Assembly: GCA_020796225.1 (NCBI GenBank)
Contig: CM036759.1
Span: 3,037,782 to 3,101,781, forward strand
DNA from: Arion vulgaris
Lineage: Eukaryota; Mollusca; Gastropoda; Stylommatophora; Arionidae
Direction of reading: 5' to 3'
Length of the DNA stretch: 64,000 nucleotides
Within the stretch, counting starts at the first letter, position 1; every line of letters begins with the position of its first letter. This document shows positions 56,706-64,000 of the stretch, piece after piece. A model generated the notes under the pieces. It saw only the letters and a program-made list of their open reading frames with translations. It did not search any database and was not told the DNA's origin. The translations under genes were made by a program, and so were the position numbers.

Positions 56706-56891
56706 CTCCGTCTTTCTTTCTTCATTACACATGATGAAATAGACATTGATCGCATTCTGAAGACTATTCATAGACGACAATTGCAGTGTTACTTTTAATA
56801 AATGAATACACATTTTGTAATGCAAACATTTTTGTCTGTTAAATATTCTTTCATTCATGGGCTGGTATTTGACGATCTCCTCACTCAAAGT
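56706..56891 (-). CDS. Candidate exon of an unidentified gene (or upstream exon)
   Basis: Behind a strong acceptor (pyrimidine-rich tract, then TTTTTTGCAG), a frame opens with TLSEEIVKYQPMNERIFNRQ and runs 62 codons to a possible donor GAG|GTAAAC. Without splicing it continues to a stop at 56625. The non-repetitive, balanced composition with Leu/Met-rich helical stretches (KMCIHLLKVTLQLSSMNSLQ) looks like protein rather than noise. I do not recognise the family. It is upstream of MARK on the same strand, so it could be a late exon of a neighbouring gene. Confidence 0.35.
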
Positions 56892-57051
56892 CTGCAAAAA
56901 ATATATGATTAAATATAACATCACGTTTACAGACATACTAAGTAGAACGCGCTGCCAGGGAATCGATTTACTACTAAACGCTATATTACCACAACACTAT
57001 CAATGAATTCACTGATGTATATTATGTACATACTTCTTCTATGAGTCAATT

Positions 57052-57518
57052 ATAACATATCATGAAATAACATATCATGAAATAACATATCATGAAATAA
57101 CATATCATGAAATAACATATCATGAAATAACATATCATGAAATAACATATCATGAAATAACATATCATGAAATAACATATCATGAAATAACATATCATGA
57201 AATAACATATCATGAAATAACATATCATGAAATAACATATCATGAAATAACATATCATGAAATAACATATCATGAAATAACATATCATGAAATAACATAT
57301 CATGAAATAACATATCATGAAATAACATATCATGAAATAACATATCATGAAATAACATATCATGAAATAACATATCATGAAATAACATATCATGAAATAA
57401 CATATCATGAAATAACATATCATGAAATAACATATCATGAAATAACATATCATGAAATAACATATCATGAAATAACATATCATGAAATAACATATCATGA
57501 AATAACATATCATGAAAT
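57052..57518. repeat. Perfect 15-bp tandem array, 31 copies
   Basis: ATAACATATCATGAA is repeated with no visible variation over 467 bp. Because 15 is a multiple of three, minus-strand frames are open throughout (MICYF and HDMLF repeats), but this reflects the repeat. It starts 1.25 kb upstream of the MARK start codon. Confidence 0.97.
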
Positions 57519-57569
57519 GGGAAAAACATTTCTTTTCTTTTCTCTAATCCTGTTTTGCCTCATGGTGTC

Positions 57570-58015
57570 AAGTCAAGAAGAGATTTTTAAAACGGGCCTT
57601 TGTGTGCGCTTCGTAGATAGTCTCTTTCGTCGTCTCTGTTATCTCTGAGGTCCATCTTTTGCGTGACCAGCCTTTTGCTTTGTACCCATTGTATCAGAGC
57701 AGCATTGCTCTTTGAGGTGTACTGTCTGTTGGTAATCTGCTTACATGGCTGAACCATTTAATTTGTTGTTTCTTGATGAAGTCTAGTACTGATGTTGTAC
57801 CCACTTTTTCCTGATGTATTCATTTCTCAACCAGTCTCTTCTTGTTACCCCAGCATTCTGCGTAGACACTTCATCTCTGTCGTGACTAGTTTTCTTCTTG
57901 TTACCCCAGCATTCTGCGTAGACACTTCATCTCTGTCGTGACTAGTTTTCTTCTTGTTACACCCAGCATTCTGCGTAGACACTTCATCTCTGTCGTGACT
58001 AGTTTTCTTCTATCA
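57570..58015 (-). pseudogene. LINE C-terminal remnant with an internal 56-bp triplication
   Basis: The minus strand encodes TEMKCLRRMLG-like sequence, then NGSAM-like and KAGHAKDGPQR-like pieces of a LINE end. The stretch TTCTTCTTGTTACCCCAGCA through ATCTCTGTCGTGACTAGT occurs three times in tandem (about 57838-58010). Confidence 0.6.
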
Positions 58016-58047
58016 AAAATATATGTAATTTAACATTATACAACTGT

Positions 58048-58590
58048 TTTATCATTGCTTATTGGTTACTAAACTGACGTCATTGCACTCCGGGCAGACC
58101 CATAGGTGCTCAGTCTTCCCCAACAGATATCGAAGAGTATGCATACTGATAGTTCCTGTGGCTCGTTGATTAAACACACCTCTCACTCTGCCTCTCAGGC
58201 ATCCAGTTCGACTTGAACAACGGGTAACTCCAAACTGCTTAAATCGCTTCATCGATTCAACATCGATTTTAGTGTCCTCATCCAACAGAGAGTCGCGAAG
58301 AGACCGAAGAATATCCCCTTATCCATCTTCAACTCCCCAACAATCGATGCTGTTGATGCAAGGCTGTCCGCTCTCTCATTACCGTAAACACCCGCATGCC
58401 CAGGACAGTATATCCACGTAAGCCGCTGGAGGCTAGAAACTTCTATAGACGACATCCACTCATACCGAAATCTGCCCTTCTGGATCTTGTGAAGCATCGA
58501 CTGAGAGTCAGATACAACAACTGCCCCAGTAAATGAAGTCCCAGAAATCCAATGGAGGGCAGCAGTAACGGCCTCAACCTCCATCCTCAT
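58048..58590 (-). pseudogene. RNase H domain and C-terminus of a LINE
   Basis: Frame one reads MRMEVEAVTAALHWISGTSF, VVVSDSQSMLHKIQKG and TWIYCPGHAGVYGNERADSL, covering most RNase H active-site boxes. Frame two, 1-2 bases shifted, reads KRFKQFGVTRCSSRTGCLRG, VFNQRATGTISMHTLRYLLG and HLWVCPECNDV (a terminal CxxC). One frameshift separates them near 58255. Confidence 0.85.
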
Positions 58591-58697
58591 ACTATAAGTA
58601 GTTGTCCTGTATGCCCCACTTTGCTCTGCAACGATCTACCATGCGCATTATGTTGTTTTATCATGAAAACAACAATGCGATTTTCGTACAATTATTA

Positions 58698-59222
58698 CGC
58701 CCGAGTGGTTGCCGGGGCCAAATTTGGGGTGTAAAGAATAGAACCACTGTTACCTGCCCCGCATGTCGTAAGAGGCGGCTAATGAGGTTTGGCTGAAATC
58801 GGATGCATGTGTCCGCTAGGGAATGCTAACCCGAAACAAATACTTGCAGAAAACGGATGCACCAGGTCGTAAGGCGCATAACATGGTGCAACGACCCTCA
58901 CAATGAGGAATGGGATAACGGATTCTACGGTCGCCAACCTGCCTCGGAGATTTAGCCACGCAGTAAGAATGTCAGACCTACCATCACGAGGGTTGCCAAA
59001 ACTTACAGCGGGAAGAGGTTGGCACAAACGGGGAAGCAGAAATCATAGGAATTATATCCTACAGAACTGCTCCCGGTATGCAGACTTGAGAAGAAAGAGG
59101 TGGCCACTTACACTAGCGTCCAAGACAAACTGTATGGCGTGGCTGATAATCTGAGGCAGACGGCTGCCTTTATTAGAGAATCTGAAATCCCAATCTAGTG
59201 AGAACGCAGAAGAAGAAAAAAA
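58698..59222 (+). mobile_element. Chimeric retroelement: SINE family A head joined to LINE 3' end, 12-bp target-site duplication
   Basis: The first 115 bases are the family-A head (CGCCCGAGTGGTTGCCGGGG...GCATGTCGTAAGAGGCGGCT, GCTGAAATCGGATGCATGTG). The rest is the 3' end of an RNase H-type LINE (QNCSRYADLRRKRWP, VQDKLYGVADNLRQTAAFIR, ESEIPI, stop) with GAACGCAGAAGAAGAAA tail. GTACAATTATTA flanks the whole unit at 58686-58697 and 59223-59234, so the two parts were inserted together. Confidence 0.88.
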
Positions 59223-59284
59223 GTACAATTATTAGTGTATATAAACCTTTATTTTGTGATATATATATATATTTGTTTATATAT

Positions 59285-59482
59285 ATACCAAAGGCTGACG
59301 GAGAGCGAACCCAGTAAACGCTGGTTGAAATAGAACACTTCACCGAAGGACAAGCACCAGAGTTCCAAATGGTACTGAAGATTGTGACATAAAAAACGTT
59401 CTTGGCAAAGGCTGTTTATACTCGTATATCACAATAAGAATGATCAAAATGGCCACACAAAAGAACGATCGCAGAGAGAGAG
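59285..59482 (+). mobile_element. SINE family B copy
   Basis: CCAAAGGCTGACGGAGAGCG, CCCAGTAAACGCTGGTTGAA, ACGTTCTTGGCAAAGGCTGT and GATCGCAGAGAGAGAG tail. An (AT)n run precedes it. Confidence 0.75.
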
Positions 59483-59494
59483 AAATACAAATAA

Positions 59495-59765
59495 AATTCA
59501 GACCTTTATCAACGGATGTCTTCGTTGTATCCTCACACTGAGATGGTATGACCGAGTTACAAACATAGACCTGGGGATAGAAACAGACAGGAACCCATGA
59601 TGATCTAGGTTAAGAGGAGAAAATGGCAATGGGTTGAACATACCCTGCTGAAGACAAAGTCAAGTGTCGAACCCAAAAGGAAACAGGAAAGGGGGTGGTC
59701 CCAAATAGACCTAGAGATGAAATCTTATTGGGTAACTGAAGGGTGCTCAACTATCCTGGGAGAGC
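59495..59765 (+). pseudogene. RTE-type LINE 3' remnant
   Basis: The frames recall FINGCLRRI...LRWYDRVTN, RRKWQWVEHTLLKTKSSVEP and KRKQERG, as in the 46965-48900 copy, with stops and shifts. Confidence 0.6.
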
Positions 59766-59880
59766 TCCAATGTGCAACGTATACACGTTCTTGGCAAAGA
59801 TCAAACATATCACAAAGAGTGATTAAACTTGGTCGTAAAGAACGAACGCAAAGAAGAAAGAAGAAGAAGTATCCTGGGAG
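59766..59880 (+). mobile_element. SINE family A tail fragment
   Basis: AATGTGCAACGTATACACGT through GAACGCAAAGAAGAAAGAAG, then GTATCCTGGGAG, the same unit that is tandemly repeated at 61150-61620. Confidence 0.75.
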
Positions 59881-60446
59881 ACCATAAAGAAAACAAATAG
59901 AGATCGGTAAAATTAGCGATCAACTGTTGAGGCCCTATACTCCACGAGAAGCGGAGAGGAATAAGTCAAGTAAGTCAGACACAGTCGCTCGCCGCCATCT
60001 TGAAACTGGAAGATATCTACCGTACACATTTTCCCTTTCTTGCCAGAGATCATTTTTCCATTATCTGCTTATTAACGGTAGACCTTGATTTAGTACCATG
60101 TTTCTCTAAACATTTTTGGGTTATATTATTTTTTTTTAAATCTTTATTATCATGTTTTCTGACTGTTTCTTCTGTATTGGTGCAAGTTTTCAACATACAA
60201 CTGTTTATCTAAGGGACGACGAAACAACTTTCCTAAACTGGAACAATCTCAGTAAAACAAGGATATATGATAGGTTTACATCATGGTACTATGGACAGAC
60301 CCATAGGTGCTCAGTTTTCCTAGTAAGACCTGAAAAGCATGAATGCTGATGGTTTGATTTTCGTGGATTACTGGATGAAATGCACTCAAAATTATATGAA
60401 TCATGTGCCCAGTCTTACTGCTACTACGTTGAACTATACATTTTAC

Positions 60447-60635
60447 ATTGTTTTCTCCTGAGACAGTTTGATTTCTAGAGAGTGGGTACAACGTGATCAT
60501 TGTTTTCTCCTGAGACAGTTTGACATACAGATTTGATCTTTTTCTCTGAGAAGTTTGATTTCTGAGAGTGTACAACGTGATCAATGTTTTCCTGAGAAGT
60601 TGACAGTTTGATTTCTAGAGGGTACACGTTATCTG
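60447..60635. repeat. Imperfect repeat of about 53 bp, four partial copies
   Basis: CATTGTTTTCTCCTGAGACA followed by GTTTGATTTCTAGAGAGTGG and GTACAACGTGAT recurs with deletions. Confidence 0.8.
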
Positions 60636-60815
60636 TTTTAGGCACGTCTCCATGTAAGGTCACACATTACTTTCTGTCCTCTATTAGGCGTCTCCTGTCC
60701 TGTCAGCATCGTGGAGAGAGAAACAAAATTGTCTCCTGACTGGAACCCATCGCAAGGTTTACGTTACTTCCACCTAACGACTATTGAACTTATTACATAC
60801 CTACAGCACAGGTCA

Positions 60816-61816
60816 AGGAGGCGTAACCATCACAACTGGAAATGATAACAATTACTTATATTTTGAGTACGTTACGTCCATGTGTGTTGCCGGGGTCGGC
60901 AAGGAGAGCAAAGAATAGTAACACTGTGATCTGCAAGGTATGTCGTAAGATGCAACTGAGGTAGAGAACTAGAGAAGCTACCCTAGTAAATAAAAAGCTT
61001 GGCTGAAATCGGATGTACATGTCCTAAACGTGTAGAAGTCTATGCGTTTAGGGGCCTACCTAACCAATGTGCAACGTATACACGTTCTTAACAAAGATCA
61101 AACATATCACACAGAGTGATTAAAATTGGTCGTAAAGAATGAATGCAAAGAAGAAGAAAAGAAGTATCCTGGGAGAGCTCAATTGCAACGTATACACGTT
61201 CTGGGCAAAGATCAAACATATCACAAAGAATGATTAAAATTGGTTGTAAAGAATGAACGCAAAGAAGAAGAAAGAAGAAGTATCCTGGGAGAGCTCAATG
61301 TGCAACGTATACACGTTCTTGGCAAAGATCAAACATATCACAAAGAATGATTAAAATTGGTTGTAAAGAATGAACGCAAAGAAGAAGAAGAAGAAGTATC
61401 CTGGGAGAGCTCAATGTCAACGTATAACGTTCTTAGCAAAGATCAAACATATCACAAAGAATGATTAAAATTGGTTGTAAAGAATGAACGCAAAGAAGAA
61501 AGAAGAAGAAGTATCCTGGGAGAGCTCCAATGTGCAACGTATACACGTTCTTAGCAAAGATCAAACATATCACAAAGAGTGATTAAAATTTGTGTAAAGA
61601 ATGAACGCAAAGAAGAAGAATAAAAAGCGTCGCTGAAATCGGATGTAATGGCCTACTTGTAGACTCATATCTTGCACAACGTACAATCACGCTTAGACTC
61701 AGATCACATACAAATCACAAAGAGTGGTTTAACAAGGGATCGTTATAGAGCGTTTGAAGAAGAAGGAGGTGTAACCATGACAACTGGAAATGATTACCAT
61801 TACTTATATCTTGAGT
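60816..61816 (+). repeat. Composite SINE cassette: family C head, about six family A tails in tandem, family C tail, between 53-bp direct repeats
   Basis: A family C head (TGTGTTGCCGGGGTCGGCAA, 60880-60995) passes into a family A tail (GCTGAAATCGGATGTACATG onward). The A tail's last 118 bp then repeats about five more times (AGTATCCTGGGAGAGCTCAA, GTATACACGTTCT, GAACGCAAAGAAGAAG; 61150-61620). Next come TAAAAAGCGTCGCTGAAATC and the family C tail. GGAGGCGTAACCATCACAAC...TTTTGAGT (60816-60869) and GGAGGTGTAACCATGACAAC...CTTGAGT (61764-61816) flank the unit. Confidence 0.85.
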
Positions 61817-62330
61817 GATGGCGTCTGTGACTTAGAGGATAGTGACTCGGTCTATTAACCCCGATGTTCTGAGTTTGAATCACGCTGCGGACAATTTGGT
61901 TGCAAATTGTTTCGCGTGGATTTTTACAAAAGGACGATGGCACCACCCATTCAGAAAGCAATTGCAAACTACTGAACGTAAAATCACAGCCTAGAAAAAT
62001 CACAAACAGCATTAAAAAGATGGGGTTGAGTGGCAAAATCCTGTAACGGATATGCAATTCTTCTTCTTCTTCTTCTTGCGTTCGTTCTTTACGACCAATT
62101 TTAATCACTCTTTGTGATATGTTTGATCTTTGCCAAGAACGTGTATACGTTGCACATTGTTTGGTAGGCCCCTAAACGCATAAGACTACTACACGTTTAG
62201 GACACATGCATCCGATTTCAGCCAAACCTCCTTAGTCGCCTCTTACGACATGCGTGGCAGGTAACAGTGGTTCTATTCTTTACACCCAAATTTGGGCCCC
62301 GGAACCACTTGAGGATATGCAATTAACTAT
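61817..62330 (+). mobile_element. Possible tRNA-derived SINE hosting a nested family A copy
   Basis: GTGATGGCGTCTGTGACTTA, GAGGATAGTGACTCGG and the B-box-like GAGTTTGAATCAC recall a tRNA head. The rest is unrecognised. A family A SINE splits it at 62060. Confidence 0.45.
62060..62312 (-). mobile_element. SINE family A, complete copy with target-site duplication
   Basis: Full minus-strand copy with a GAAGAAGAAGAAGAA tail, flanked by GGATATGCAATT at 62048-62059 and 62313-62324. Confidence 0.92.
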
Positions 62331-62473
62331 ATATCTTCTTCTTCGTTCGCTAGGAATTCAGACGCAGTCATACGTCTGGTGTGGCGCTTCTGATTTTTGC
62401 GTGAACGCCTGCTTACCGTTTTATTGGTTTCCTCGCCATACAGGCGGGCCTTATCCGATTTCAGATGTTTACT

Positions 62474-63258
62474 ATATATCTTGAGTATAGTTTATCTTGA
62501 GTATAGTATATCTTGAGTATAGTTTATCTTGAGTATAGTTTATCTTGAGATAGTATATCTATATAGTTATCTTGAGTATAGTTTATCTTGAGTATAGTTT
62601 ATCTTGAGTATAGTTTATCTTGAGTATAGTATATCTTGAGTATAGTTTATCTTGAGTATAGTATATCTTGAGTATAGTTTATCTTGAGTATAGTTTATCT
62701 TGAAGTATATATCTTGAGTATAGTTTATCTTGAGTATAGTTTATCTTGAGTATAGTTTATCTTGGTATAGTATCTATATAGTATATCTTGAGTATAGTTT
62801 ATCTTGATATAGTATATCTTGAGTATAGTTTATTTTTTTTTTCTTTCGTCGCTTCAATCGACGAGTTTCATCTCTGAAACTGATTTTGCGTGAAATCTGT
62901 TTAATTCTACAATGGCAGCAGCGTGCATATGTAATTACTTCACTGGCAGCCTGTGCTCAATGTACTGTAATTGTATTCTGCCATACAGGCAGTTTTCGAC
63001 TTCAGAGTATATGTTATCGTCCTGAGTAAGACCAGGACTCGAAAAAATGCCGACAGTAGGTTCGAACCCGAGCTATGAGGCGTCTCACAGCTAGCAGGCC
63101 GAGCTACTATCAACTACTCTGGCAGTCCCCAGTATAGTTTATCTTGAGTATAGTATATCTTGAGTATAGTTTATCTTGAGTATAGTTTATCTTGAGTATA
63201 GTTTATCTTGAGTATAGTTTACCGAAGTAATAAATATTTATCTTGAGTATAGTTTATC
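62474..63258. repeat. 16-bp minisatellite split by a SINE
   Basis: GAGTATAGTTTATCTT (16 bp) is repeated about 22 times at 62474-62833 and about eight times at 63131-63258. A variant carries TATA for TTTA. The two blocks were one array before the SINE insertion between them. Confidence 0.94.
62834..63130 (-). mobile_element. tRNA-derived SINE inserted in the 16-bp array
   Basis: On the minus strand it begins GGGGACTGCCAGAGTAGTTG, has the perfect B box GGTTCGAACC (63059-63068), a body with CGCCATACAGG-type core, and ends in an A tail (plus-strand T run at 62834). AGTATAGTTTAT flanks it (62822-62833 and 63131-63142). An older relative of its core appears at about 62400-62470. Confidence 0.9.
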
Positions 63259-63307
63259 AAAGTGATAAATATAAACACCAAAGTGGCCGGTATAAGCGTT
63301 ATCCTCT

Positions 63308-63560
63308 TTCTTCTTCTTCTCCTGCGAACGATCCATATCGACCACTTTTTAACACTATTTGTGATTTGTATGTGATCCGAGCCTAAGAGCGGCTGTTCCA
63401 GTTATGCGCCTACAAGTAGGTCAGCACATTCTATTTTTGCAACGCTTTTTATTTACTAGGGTAGCTTCCCTAGACCCTACCTCAGTCGCCTCTTACGACT
63501 TGCCTTGTAGGTCGCAGTGTTACTATTCTTTGCTTTCCTTATAGACTGCCAGCAACAACG
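63308..63560 (-). mobile_element. SINE family C copy
   Basis: Minus-strand copy with GAAGAAGAAGAAAG tail, CTACTTGTAGGCGCATAACT, CTAGGGAAGCTACCCTAGTA and GTCGTAAGAGGCGACTGAGG core. Confidence 0.78.
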
Positions 63561-63639
63561 TGCGATTATTTCTTTCAATGTGGGTTCTCACTAGTAAATG
63601 TCTGATTATATTGTAATGAGGCTTCTCTGTGCGTAGAGA

Positions 63640-63965
63640 TAATAGTGCTCATCTGTTCCCAAACGTGGTGGAGTGGTGGAAGTGGTGCTGGTGGTGTCGG
63701 TATATTGTTTCAGAGATTCCTGTCGAGATATAGTGCTCATCTAGGGTTGCCAAACGTGGAGGTGGTGTCGGTGGTGTCGGTATATTGTTTCAGAGATTCC
63801 TGATCTCAAAATAGATGAGATCGAGTTCCTAGCACTATCGGTAACGGACGATGAAACGTTGGTCACATGTTCAAGCTGAGCACGTTTACGAAAAATCTTG
63901 ACAGTTGCAAATGATACGAGTAAACTACAAAGTCGCTGTCCGGCTAAATTCATTAAAAGTTGAAA
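63640..63965. repeat. Locally duplicated dispersed repeat
   Basis: TAGTGCTCATCT...CAAACGTGG, GGTGGTGTCGGTATATTGTT and TCAGAGATTCCTG occur twice in a row (63640-63722 and 63730-63803). The downstream part matches 34560-34765. Confidence 0.65.
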
Positions 63966-64000
63966 AGAAAATTTATACACACATTTTCTCAACTTCAAAA

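Noticed and set aside
57052..57518. CRISPR array
   Set aside because: The units are contiguous 15-mers without spacers in a eukaryotic genome. The other arrays are likewise spacerless tandem repeats.
57046..57529. Two minus-strand frames of 155-159 codons with MICYF or HDMLF repeats
   Set aside because: Products of a perfect 15-bp tandem repeat, not protein-coding genes.
63058..63069. Functional tRNA gene suggested by the perfect B box
   Set aside because: No cloverleaf could be formed around it. The context (A tail, target-site duplication, body) is that of a SINE.

Overview
This is a fragment of an animal nuclear genome, almost certainly an invertebrate. It is AT-rich, and its only confidently recognised host gene is broken into short exons with consensus GT/AG splice sites. 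Everything else is introns filled with tandem repeats, SINEs, LINE debris and DNA transposons. The host gene matches metazoan protein families, but the repeats did not let me name a phylum. A mollusc-like or other lophotrochozoan or marine invertebrate source is only an inference.

Host gene: a MARK/PAR-1 serine/threonine kinase lies on the minus strand. It runs from its start codon at 55799 down to at least 12562, with a possible further exon at 8434-8541. I could place 14 constitutive exon positions by splice sites, reading phase and similarity to the family. They encode the N-terminus, a complete kinase domain, the linker, the UBA domain and the start of the Ser-rich spacer. The C-terminal KA1 domain is not in the window. 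Position 11 has two alternative versions (26217-26316 and 25646-25742), and the reading frame permits exactly one of them per mRNA. The usual DFG motif reads DYG. Exons 13 and 14 carry one-base frame breaks that look like assembly errors.

Layout, low to high coordinate: a 41/46-bp tandem array (1-762); a 5.5-kb, 37-bp satellite (1491-7029); a small 39-bp array; a possible hAT-like element (8639-9672); a Tc1/mariner-superfamily transposon with about 100-bp inverted termini and DD82E-like spacing (10022-12177); a 3.3-kb inverted repeat with a LINE nested in one arm (15116-18381); LINE and Tc1 remnants (19.2-20.9 kb); a 66-bp minisatellite (22210-22993); the two alternative exons; more LINE and SINE insertions (27-34 kb); a 147-bp array of about 32 copies (35133-39866); kinase-lobe exons (40.1-46.2 kb) among GC-rich repeats and RTE-type LINEs; the first coding exon (55716-55799); a perfect 15-bp array (57052-57518); and a SINE/LINE-dense right flank (57.5-64 kb) with a tRNA-derived SINE inserted into a 16-bp minisatellite.

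The repeats are linked. Several SINE families share one head carrying a TGTCGTAAGAGGCGACTAAGG-like core but have different tails. One copy joins that head to a LINE 3' end between a single pair of target-site duplications. Another joins the head of one family to a tandemly amplified tail of another.
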